Source of the DNA: an uncultured beta proteobacterium
GTDB taxonomy: Bacteria > Pseudomonadota > Gammaproteobacteria > Burkholderiales > SG8-39
Assembly (NCBI GenBank): GCA_903868285.1
Contig: CAIPUP010000090.1
Coordinates: 1-8,074, forward strand
Length of the DNA: 8,074 nucleotides
Direction: 5' to 3'
Part shown: one piece after another, positions 1 to 4,818 of the stretch
Layout of the letters: each line of letters begins with the position of its first letter
Position numbering within the stretch: the stretch's first letter is position 1
The notes under the pieces: model-generated
What the model was told of the DNA's origin: nothing
The model's database searches: none
Seen by the model: only the letters and a program-made list of their open reading frames with translations
Translations under genes and position numbers: made by a program

Positions 1-198
1 ACAGGTCGGCTGAGGAATGTGTTCGGGAGTGTGTTCATTGGCAGGCGATTGTGTTTTGGCGTTTGGAGCTGCCCGGGTGATGGGCTTTGCGCGGCCGGTC
101 ATTGTGCGACAGAACCGCGCCTGCATCATGCCCGTCGCCATTCTGCGGACCACCCCCGGCCCCACCCATGGACCCAAGCGGCCAACGAGAAAAGTTCA

Positions 199-227
199 TA
201 AGATATTGATTTTATTGATATTTTTTA
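199..227 (-). promoter_or_regulatory. Putative IHF-binding site with adjoining A-tract
   Basis: Read on the minus strand, 211-199 is AATCAATATCTTA, a full match to the IHF core consensus WATCAANNNNTTR. The stretch 5' of the core on that strand (plus 212-227) is almost purely A/T and includes a run of six, as at strong IHF sites where an A-tract flanks the core. On the plus strand the same island holds a direct repeat of TATTGAT at 204-210 and 213-219. It lies about 110 bp before the oxidoreductase start and roughly 50 bp before the possible -10 element at 252-257, a plausible place for an architectural protein. This is a motif match only; an AT-rich island raises the chance of a random hit. 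Confidence 0.35.
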
Positions 228-248
228 CAGGCGTAGCATGGGCGACGC

Positions 249-257
249 TGCTAGAAT
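249..257 (+). promoter_or_regulatory. Possible extended -10 promoter for the oxidoreductase-permease pair
   Basis: TGCTAGAAT fits the extended -10 pattern TGnTATAAT, with TAGAAT matching 5 of 6 hexamer bases. A TTTACA hexamer at 224-229 resembles a -35 (5 of 6), but the 22-bp spacing is too long for a normal sigma70 promoter, so the extended -10 would have to do most of the work. Transcription would begin near 264 and leave a leader of about 50 nt before the ATG at 317. The call is weak and rests on one hexamer. Confidence 0.25.
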
Positions 258-316
258 GCGGCCTCGTTGATCGCGCCCCCGGCTGTTGCCACGGCGCGTA
301 GCCCAGGAGCCGTACC

Positions 317-1081
317 ATGCAGCAGCCGTCCCCGGCGCAAAGCGCCACGCCAGCATCGACTTCCTCGCAGCCACCTGCGCTGCGCATCGATGTCATTTCC
401 GACGTGGTCTGTCCCTGGTGTTTCATCGGCAAGCGCCGGCTGGAGCGGGCGCTGGAGCTGTATCGCAGCGCCTATCCCGAGGCCTCGGCACCGGACCTGC
501 GTTTTCATCCGTTCGAGCTCAATCCCGATCTGCCGCCGGCGGGGGTGCTTCGGCGCGATTACTACGCGCGCAAGTTCGGGCCGGAGAAGGTGGCGCAGAT
601 CTATGCCCGCATCCAGGGCGTGGGACGCGAGCTGGACATTGCCTTCGCGCTGGAGGAGATCCAGAAGCAGCCCAACACCCGGCGCATGCATGTGCTGATC
701 AGTCTGGCGGCGGGTTTCGGCTTGCAGGAACGGGTGAAAGAGGCCTTTTTGTGCGCGTTTTTCCTCGATGCGGTTGACCTGACCGAGCGCGACAACCTCG
801 AGCGCATCGCCACTGACGCCGGTCTGCCGCTGGAGGTGGTGCAGGCGGCACTGGACGATCCGGCTGCGCTGCAGACCATCCAGGCGCAGGAGGAGCAGGC
901 CACAGCCATCGGTGTGCAGGGCGTGCCGTTTTTCATTTTCAACGGCTGCGTCGCGGTGTCCGGCGCACAGGAGCCGCAAGCACTGCTCGAGGCCATGCAG
1001 CAGGCGCTGCGGGAATCGGCGGCCGCGGCCAATACGCCCGAGCAGCCAGCGCAATCGTCGCAATCTGCGCAACGCGTGTAA
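317..1081 (+). CDS. DsbA/FrnE-family thioredoxin-fold oxidoreductase
   Basis: The 254-residue protein is a DsbA-like (FrnE-type) thiol oxidoreductase. The active-site CPWC is at residues 32-35, right after the first beta strand (LRIDVISDVV), and is followed by FIGKRRLERAL, typical of FrnE and 2-hydroxychromene-2-carboxylate isomerase relatives. The cis-proline loop GVQGVPFFIFNG lies near 199-210 (cis-Pro 204), and SGAQEPQALLEAM near 215-227 is the usual C-terminal FrnE signature. No signal peptide or membrane segment is visible, so a cytoplasmic location is inferred. FrnE members usually have about 210-240 residues; the excess is low-complexity Ser/Gln/Pro/Ala tails at both ends (1-21 and about 234-254). 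Two further cysteines, 146 and 211, are present. The ATG has AGGAG at 305-309, 7 nt upstream, which fixes the start. The TauE-like gene follows after 14 nt, suggesting co-transcription. The substrate is unknown; thiol-disulfide exchange is the family role. Confidence 0.87.
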   Translation: MQQPSPAQSATPASTSSQPPALRIDVISDVVCPWCFIGKRRLERALELYRSAYPEASAPDLRFHPFELNPDLPPAGVLRRDYYARKFGPEKVAQIYARIQGVGRELDIAFALEEIQKQPNTRRMHVLISLAAGFGLQERVKEAFLCAFFLDAVDLTERDNLERIATDAGLPLEVVQAALDDPAALQTIQAQEEQATAIGVQGVPFFIFNGCVAVSGAQEPQALLEAMQQALRESAAAANTPEQPAQSSQSAQRV

Positions 1082-1095
1082 CGGTCGGCTGAAGT

Positions 1096-1881
1096 TTGAA
1101 TACCCCCGCAGACTGGGCCACGCTGTTGCCGTGGCTGCTGGACTATGTGCTGGCGCATCGCGAGATCCTGCTGCTGGCACCGCTGGGTTTTGCTGGCGCG
1201 TTCATCTATGGCATCACCGGCTTTGGCTCGGCCCTGGTGACCATTCCCATCGGTTCCATGTTCGTACCGCTGCCCTTCACTCTGGCGGTATGGGCCGTGG
1301 TCGATCTGTTCACCGCGATGCGTATCGGCTTGCAGAACCCGCGCCTGGCGGTGTCCGGGGAGTGGATGCGCATGGTGCCGATGGTGCTGCTGGGCATCGC
1401 CATCGGCGTGACCCTGCTGGTGCAGTTGCCGCGCGACGCCATCATGTTTGCGCTGGGTTGCTTTGCCTTGCTGTATGCCGGTTACAGCCTGTTGCGGCGC
1501 TCGGCGCCCGGGGTGATCGATCGGCGCTGGGCCTATGCCGCCGGACTGACCGGTGGCATTACCGGGACGCTGTTTGGTGCCGGTGGCCCGCCCTATGCCA
1601 TTTATCTTTCGCTGCGCGGCTTGAGCAAGGAGCAATACCGCGCCACGCTCACCATGACCTCCATTTTCAGCATCAGCCTGCGCCTGACAGCGTTTTCATT
1701 AACCGGCGTGATGCTGCAAGAGGGACTGTGGCTGGGGGTGCTGGTGGTGTTGCCGGCAGCCTGGCTGGGCTTGCGTGTCGCAAGTCGGGTGTTTCAGCGC
1801 ATTTCGCGTGAACTGGTGATGCGCTGTGTCGCGCTGGCTTTGCTGGCGACCGGGGTGTCCTTGATCTGGCGTGCGCTTTGA
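1096..1881 (+). CDS. TauE/SafE-family membrane permease (putative sulfite/anion exporter)
   Basis: The 261-residue protein is highly hydrophobic with about eight membrane helices (near 24-50, 54-75, 92-109, 113-132, 145-170, 186-205, 210-228, 239-258). It shows the internal duplication of the TauE/SafE family: a Gly-rich motif in the first half (GFAGAFIYGITGFGSALVTIP, starting at 31) and its counterpart in the second (GLTGGITGTLFGAGGPPYAIY, starting at 150). The family exports sulfite, sulfoacetate or related organosulfur anions, but many members are uncharacterised and the substrate here cannot be read. The start is uncertain: TTG at 1096 is the first in-frame option, with only GAAG directly before it, so translation may be coupled to the upstream stop 14 nt away. 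TTG 1126 or GTG 1147 are alternatives that keep all helices. No in-frame ATG exists before residue 55. The length is normal for the family. Pairing with a thiol oxidoreductase hints at sulfur or redox chemistry, which is inference. Confidence 0.83.
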   Translation: MNTPADWATLLPWLLDYVLAHREILLLAPLGFAGAFIYGITGFGSALVTIPIGSMFVPLPFTLAVWAVVDLFTAMRIGLQNPRLAVSGEWMRMVPMVLLGIAIGVTLLVQLPRDAIMFALGCFALLYAGYSLLRRSAPGVIDRRWAYAAGLTGGITGTLFGAGGPPYAIYLSLRGLSKEQYRATLTMTSIFSISLRLTAFSLTGVMLQEGLWLGVLVVLPAAWLGLRVASRVFQRISRELVMRCVALALLATGVSLIWRAL

Positions 1882-1990
1882 CCAGACGCTGTGATGTGCG
1901 CCAAGCGCGGCAATGGCGTGAAAAGGCTGTGGATAGCGTGTCAATAGCTTGGTTACTCGTGCCGTGTTGGCGTCTTAATGCATCGGGGCG

Positions 1991-2020
1991 TTTGCACTGC
2001 ACCAGAAAACCGATTAAAAT
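1991..2020 (+). promoter_or_regulatory. Likely sigma70 promoter of the atp operon
   Basis: The 201-bp gap between the permease and atpI has one good promoter candidate. TAAAAT at 2015-2020 matches 5 of 6 -10 bases. The -35 is TTTGCA at 1991-1996 (4 of 6, 18-bp spacer) or TTGCAC at 1992-1997 (3 of 6, 17-bp spacer). Transcription would start near 2027, leaving a leader of about 56 nt before atpI. The -10 sits inside an inverted repeat, CGATT (2011-2015) and AATCG (2018-2022), which could be an operator or coincidence. The rest of the gap shows no rho-independent terminator, so read-through from the permease is possible. Confidence 0.5.
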
Positions 2021-2068
2021 CGAAGGCTTGCTGCGTTGATGTTGAACCGTAAACAAAGCGTAACGACC

Positions 2069-2086
2069 ATGCTGGACATGGAATGA
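2069..2086 (+). other. Five-codon mini-ORF overlapping the atpI start
   Basis: In the frame +1 to atpI, ATG 2069 opens a reading frame of five codons (MLDME) that ends with TGA at 2084-2086. Its stop shares bases with the atpI ATG (2083-2085) in the classic ATGA overlap. A second ATG in the same mini-frame lies at 2078. No strong Shine-Dalgarno precedes it; only AAAG at about 2055-2058 is nearby. It could be a leader minicistron that delivers ribosomes to atpI, whose own ribosome binding site (GGA at 2074-2076) is weak. A chance overlap of such a short frame is equally possible. Confidence 0.25.
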
Positions 2087-2502
2087 ACGTGTCGGGCCTG
2101 TTGAATAAGCCTTTGCGAACCGTGCTGCTGTGGCAGCTGCTGGTCAGTGCAGGGATGTTTGCATGTGCGCTGGCGCTGAGTGGTGTGCCGGCTGCGGTTT
2201 CAATGCTGATAGGTTCGCTGGCGGTCGGGATTTCTGGCCTTTTGGCCTCGCTGACCTTGTCCTCGTTCACGCTCTCCTCTCAGGGTGGGGGCGCGGGCAG
2301 GAAGGTATCAGCAACGCAGGTGGTGACTGTGGCCTTGCTGGTCGAGTTGTTTCGCATCACCCTGATGTTGATGCTGTTGGTTTTTGGATTGACGTTTTAC
2401 GAAGCTGCGCAGCCGGGCTTGATGATCGCGGCGTTCATTGTGAACGTAGTGATTTTCTCGATGGCTTTTTTTGTACGTGAAGGTCGCTCTGGCGACCGCT
2501 GA
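2083..2502 (+). CDS. atpI: ATP synthase assembly protein I (AtpI)
   Basis: The 139-residue protein has four predicted membrane helices (about 13-32, 36-57, 79-105, 112-131), with a short Ser/Gly-rich cytoplasmic loop between helices 2 and 3 and a charged tail (REGRSGDR). That topology, the size and the place as first gene of the atp operon identify AtpI. The family is poorly conserved in sequence and is not part of the mature enzyme; it assists c-ring assembly and may aid cation supply. The ATG at 2083 is forced by an in-frame stop at 2050; GTG 2089 is the only close alternative. The ribosome binding site is weak (GGA 2074-2076), consistent with low expression relative to structural subunits. 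Its stop is 35 nt before atpB. Identification rests on context plus topology more than on motifs. Confidence 0.85.
   Translation: MNVSGLLNKPLRTVLLWQLLVSAGMFACALALSGVPAAVSMLIGSLAVGISGLLASLTLSSFTLSSQGGGAGRKVSATQVVTVALLVELFRITLMLMLLVFGLTFYEAAQPGLMIAAFIVNVVIFSMAFFVREGRSGDR
2482..2497 (+). other. Hairpin at the 3' end of atpI
   Basis: GGTCGC (2482-2487) and GCGACC (2492-2497) form a perfect 6-bp stem with a 4-nt loop, wholly inside the last codons of atpI (the GRSGDR region), immediately before its stop. No T-tract follows, so it is not a terminator. It could mark an mRNA processing or stability boundary between the weakly expressed atpI and the structural genes, or simply reflect codons for Gly-Arg and Gly-Asp-Arg. 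Confidence 0.3.
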
Positions 2503-2537
2503 TTGCGAACGACGAAACGGATTTCGGAACAGAACAC

Positions 2538-3362
2538 ATGGCCGCCGGTACTGAACTGACCTCGACCGAATACATTGCGCATCACCTTGCCTTTTTTGGC
2601 AAGCAGGTGGGTGATGGCGGTTTCTGGACCCTGCATCTGGACTCGATCTCGGTGGCAGTGCTGCTGGGTGTGGTCGGGCTGGGTTTTCTCGCCTGGGTCG
2701 CCAGCGGCGCCACCTCCGGTGTGCCGACGCGGCGTCAGGCGCTGGTCGAGCTGCTGTTCGATTTTGTCGATAACCAGACCAAGGGCATTTTCAAGCACGA
2801 GCGTCACAGCGTGGTGGCGCCCACCGCACTGACCGTATTTGTGCTGGTGCTGCTGATGAACGCCATGGATTTTCTGCCGGTCGACCTGATGGCACTGGCC
2901 ACGCATAACATCAGCGAGCATGGTTTTCGCATCGTGCCTACCTCCGATGTCAACACCACCTTTGCCCTGGCCATCACCGTTTGGGTGCTGATGATTTTCT
3001 TCTCCGTCAAGGCCAAGGGCTTTGGTGGCTGGACGCATGAACTGTTCTGCGCTCCCTTCGGCTCGCACTTCCTGCTGTGGCCGGCCAACTTCCTGTTCAA
3101 CATGATCGAGTACCTGTCCAAGCCGTTGTCGCATTCGTTGCGACTGTTCGGCAACATGTACGCTGGCGAGATCATTTTCCTGTTGCTGTGGATGTGGGCT
3201 GCCAATAGCTCCTGGACCACCGACTTCTACTTTGGCTGGATCGTTTCATCGCTACTGGCGCTGGGCTGGGCCATTTTTCACATTCTGATCGTTGCGCTGC
3301 AGGCCTATGTGTTCATGATGCTGACCATCGTTTATCTGGCGATGGCGCACGAGCATCACTGA
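2538..3362 (+). CDS. atpB: F1Fo ATP synthase subunit a
   Basis: Subunit a is the membrane stator carrying the proton half-channels beside the c ring. The 274-residue protein has the diagnostic segment SKPLSHSLRLFGNMYAGEIIF at about 194-214. In it Arg202 matches the essential E. coli Arg210, Asn206 matches Asn214 and Glu211 matches Glu219. The last helix, WAIFHILIVALQAYVFMMLTIVYLAMA, holds His248 and Gln255, equivalents of His245 and Gln252. The conserved SGVPTRRQALVE loop (about 60-71) and MNAMDFLPVDL (107-117) are also present. The stretch between Arg202 and His248 is 11 residues longer than in E. coli as I recall it, perhaps normal for betaproteobacteria. GGAA at 2526-2529 precedes the ATG by 8 nt. 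The C terminus is His-rich (HEHH). It lies 35 nt after atpI and 74 nt before atpE. Confidence 0.97.
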   Translation: MAAGTELTSTEYIAHHLAFFGKQVGDGGFWTLHLDSISVAVLLGVVGLGFLAWVASGATSGVPTRRQALVELLFDFVDNQTKGIFKHERHSVVAPTALTVFVLVLLMNAMDFLPVDLMALATHNISEHGFRIVPTSDVNTTFALAITVWVLMIFFSVKAKGFGGWTHELFCAPFGSHFLLWPANFLFNMIEYLSKPLSHSLRLFGNMYAGEIIFLLLWMWAANSSWTTDFYFGWIVSSLLALGWAIFHILIVALQAYVFMMLTIVYLAMAHEHH

Positions 3363-3411
3363 ACTGGTTGTTTCATCGTAGTTCGTTACGTTTTCACTTA
3401 TTCAGTCCACG

Positions 3412-3430
3412 TTTTTTTCTCGAAAGGAAG
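3412..3430 (+). promoter_or_regulatory. U-rich translation-initiation region of atpE
   Basis: The 74-nt gap before atpE is T-rich and includes a run of seven T at 3412-3418. A strong Shine-Dalgarno, AAAGGAAG at 3423-3430, follows 6 nt before the ATG at 3437. A U-rich, poorly structured leader ahead of a good ribosome binding site resembles the translational enhancer known for E. coli atpE, which raises c-subunit yield to meet the roughly ten copies per enzyme. I found no stable hairpin directly before the T run, so I do not read it as a terminator. Confidence 0.5.
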
Positions 3431-3436
3431 TAAGAA

Positions 3437-3709
3437 ATGGAAAAACTGCAACTTATCGCCATGGTGCAGGCTTATTCCGGCATCGGTATCGGTCTGATGA
3501 TCGGTCTGGGCATGCTGGGCGCCTGTCTCGGCGTCGGCATCATGTGCTCGCGCTTCCTGGAAGCTGCTGCACGCCAGCCGGAACTGACCGATGCGCTGCA
3601 GGGCAAAGTGTTCCTGCTGCTGGGCCTGATTGATGCATCGTTCATTATCGGTGTTGGTCTGGCGCTGTGGTTCGCAACCGCCAACCCGCTGCTGGGCAAG
3701 CTCGTCTGA
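3437..3709 (+). CDS. atpE: F1Fo ATP synthase subunit c
   Basis: This 90-residue two-helix hairpin proteolipid forms the rotating proton-binding ring. Helix 1 covers about 11-38, the polar loop has Arg46-Gln47-Pro48 (the conserved RQP that contacts gamma/epsilon), and helix 2 covers about 57-82. The ion-binding carboxylate is Asp66 in LLGLIDASFIIGVG, equivalent to E. coli Asp61. An aspartate there, and no Gln/Glu/Ser sodium set, points to proton coupling. Helix 1 is Gly-rich as usual, but Cys30 aligns with E. coli Ala25, and Cys37-Ser38 replace the Gly32-Gly33 pair of E. coli. The protein is about 11 residues longer than in E. coli, chiefly at the two ends, which I regard as common in betaproteobacteria. 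The very good ribosome binding site fits its high stoichiometry. It lies 40 nt before atpF. Confidence 0.97.
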   Translation: MEKLQLIAMVQAYSGIGIGLMIGLGMLGACLGVGIMCSRFLEAAARQPELTDALQGKVFLLLGLIDASFIIGVGLALWFATANPLLGKLV

Positions 3710-3731
3710 TCCCGGACTTCGGTCAACACGT

Positions 3732-3741
3732 CCCGTACGGG
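3732..3741 (+). promoter_or_regulatory. Palindrome over the atpF Shine-Dalgarno
   Basis: CCCGTACGGG at 3732-3741 is a perfect 10-bp palindrome. Its right arm supplies the first bases of the atpF Shine-Dalgarno (GGGGA, 3739-3743). As RNA it can fold as a CCC/GGG stem with a GUAC loop plus a U-G closing pair (3731/3742), covering most of the ribosome binding site. Such occlusion could lower b-subunit synthesis relative to subunit c, matching the roughly 2 to 10 ratio in the enzyme. The stem is short, so the effect may be slight. Confidence 0.3.
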
Positions 3742-3749
3742 GAACAGGT

Positions 3750-4223
3750 ATGAACATCAACGTAACAATGTTCGCGCAGGCGGTCGTCTTTGCCGCGTTC
3801 ATCTGGTTCACGATCCGCTTCATCTGGCCGCCGCTTTTGGCGGCCATCGAAGCGCGGCAAAAGTCCATTGCTGACGGATTGGCTGCCGCCGATCAGGGTC
3901 GTCAGGCGCTCGAGGCATCGACCCGTCAGGCCGACGTCGAGATGACGCATGCACGGGAGCGTGCCGCCGGTCTGGTGACCCAGGCGGAGCAGCGCATGTC
4001 GCAGATGATCGATGAAGCCAAGAACGCTGCGCGCGAGGAAAGCAATCGCGAGAAGGCTGCTGCCAAGGCGGAGATCGAGCAGGAAGTGCTGCGTGCCAAA
4101 GAGGCATTGCGTGAGCAGGTTGCAGCCCTGGCGATCGCCGGCGCGGAAAAAATTCTGCGTCGCGAAATCAATGCCCAGGCGCATGCCGATCTGCTCAACC
4201 AGCTGAAGCAGGAGCTCAAGTAA
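3750..4223 (+). CDS. atpF: F1Fo ATP synthase subunit b
   Basis: Subunit b is the peripheral stalk that holds F1 static against the rotor. The 157 residues (E. coli 156) begin MNINVTMFAQ and have one membrane helix at about 7-26, ending in the conserved WPPLLAAIEARQKSIADGLAAAD. Arg36 sits at the place of the functionally important E. coli Arg36. The rest is a long Ala/Glu/Lys/Arg-rich dimerising helix, with the conserved EQVAALAIAGAEKILRREI near 122-140 for delta binding. The frame is open upstream to an ATG at 3630, but those 40 codons overlap atpE and do not resemble AtpF. The start at 3750 is set by homology and by GGGGA at 3739-3743, 6 nt upstream. Its stop lies 3 nt before atpH, so the two are probably translationally coupled. 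Confidence 0.97.
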   Translation: MNINVTMFAQAVVFAAFIWFTIRFIWPPLLAAIEARQKSIADGLAAADQGRQALEASTRQADVEMTHARERAAGLVTQAEQRMSQMIDEAKNAAREESNREKAAAKAEIEQEVLRAKEALREQVAALAIAGAEKILRREINAQAHADLLNQLKQELK

Positions 4224-4226
4224 GCC

Positions 4227-4763
4227 ATGGCTGAAGTCGCCACCATCGCGCGTCCCTACGCCGAGGCTGTTTTTGCCATCGCCGACAGCGCATCCGCTTT
4301 GCCGGCCTGGAGTGCGGCGCTCGGACGCTTGTCGCAGGTGGCAAGCCAGCCAGAAGTCCTTGCCCTCTTGGGTGACCCTCGGGTGTCGGCTGCCCAGCTG
4401 ACCGAACTGGTGGTGTCGGTCGCTGCTGTCGATGTGGCCGAGGCGCGTGGCCTGGTTGCAGCGCTGGTTGAGAATCAGCGTCTGGCGGCGTTCCCGCAGC
4501 TGTTCGAGCAGTTCGAGCAGCTCAAGAACGCGCGTGAGAACGCGGTCGATGCCGAAATTGAATCGGCCTTCGATATGGAGCCGGCGCAACTGAGCGCGCT
4601 GGTGGCCGGACTGGAACAAAAGCTGCACCGCAAGGTGCGGCCGAGTGTGCGTGTGAACAAGGACCTGATCGGTGGCGTGTGTGTAACCGTCGGCGACCAG
4701 GTGATGGATGGCTCGGTGCGCGGCAAGCTCGCCACCATGGCTGCCCGTCTGGCCGACGCCTGA
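4227..4763 (+). CDS. atpH: F1Fo ATP synthase subunit delta
   Basis: The delta subunit caps the alpha3beta3 head and joins it to subunit b. The 178-residue length is standard (E. coli 177). The N-terminal six-helix domain starts with ATIARPYAEAVFAIA (5-19), and the conserved C-terminal motif DLIGGVCVTVGDQVMDGSVRGKL spans 146-168. The ATG at 4227 is 3 nt after the atpF stop. The nearest good Shine-Dalgarno (AGGAG, 4210-4214) is 12 nt away, farther than ideal, which suggests re-initiation by ribosomes finishing atpF. Cys152 lies inside the conserved motif. A 55-nt gap separates it from atpA. Confidence 0.96.
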   Translation: MAEVATIARPYAEAVFAIADSASALPAWSAALGRLSQVASQPEVLALLGDPRVSAAQLTELVVSVAAVDVAEARGLVAALVENQRLAAFPQLFEQFEQLKNARENAVDAEIESAFDMEPAQLSALVAGLEQKLHRKVRPSVRVNKDLIGGVCVTVGDQVMDGSVRGKLATMAARLADA

Positions 4764-4818
4764 GCGTCGCGACTCGACAAAAAATCCTTACAGAACAACT
4801 ACTTAAATCGGAACTGCC

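Larger units (their letters stand above)
1..316. other. Upstream region with no convincing gene
   Basis: No reading frame here looks like a protein I recognise. The + frame from 17 to 301 would give 94 residues of mixed composition with a chance hydrophobic run, and its start has GAGG only 1 nt upstream, so I do not call it. On the minus strand a frame is open from an ATG at 129 leftward off the edge (beginning MMQARFCRTM). It could be the start of a divergent gene, but it has no clear ribosome binding site or recognisable domain. Most of the region is GC-rich. The exception is the AT-rich island at about 193-229, described separately, which makes this most likely a promoter region for the gene at 317. 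Confidence 0.5.

Noticed and set aside
1..129. Minus-strand frame open from ATG 129 off the left edge (MMQARFCRTM...)
   Set aside because: It has no recognisable domain, weak ribosome binding context and GC-rich DNA in which open frames arise easily; 43 codons are too few to judge.
17..301. 94-codon + strand frame upstream of the oxidoreductase
   Set aside because: Composition looks non-coding, Shine-Dalgarno spacing is only 1 nt, and it runs through the AT-rich promoter-like island.
4..1092. Direct repeat GGTCGGCTGA at 4-13 and 1083-1092
   Set aside because: Many 10-mers recur by chance in an 8-kb window, and the flanks do not match.
251..1180. Long minus-strand open frames opposite the oxidoreductase and the atp genes (for example 251-1180, 601-1635, 4522-5757)
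   Set aside because: They lie antisense to well-recognised genes, have repetitive Arg/His/Gln-rich translations and are expected shadows of GC-biased third codon positions.
1895..1925. Inverted repeat CGCCA...TGGCG after the permease gene as a terminator
   Set aside because: It has only five Watson-Crick pairs, a 10-nt loop and no T-tract; the downstream bases are A-rich.
1928..1936. DnaA-box-like TGTGGATAG (8 of 9) before atpI
   Set aside because: It is a single box with one mismatch; one or two such hits are expected per 8 kb, and no cluster or AT-rich unwinding element is present.
2035..2056. parS-like centromere site before atpI
   Set aside because: The sequence around GTTGAACCGTAAAC has only fragments of the TGTTTCACGTGAAACA pattern and no proper palindrome.
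3630..3749. Upstream extension of atpF by 40 codons
   Set aside because: The extension overlaps the end of atpE, does not resemble the AtpF N terminus, and a good Shine-Dalgarno precedes ATG 3750.
4774..4808. Internal promoter before atpA (TCGACA at 4774-4779 with TTAAAT at 4803-4808)
   Set aside because: The spacer would be 23 bp, and no acceptable -10 lies 16-18 bp from the -35-like hexamer.
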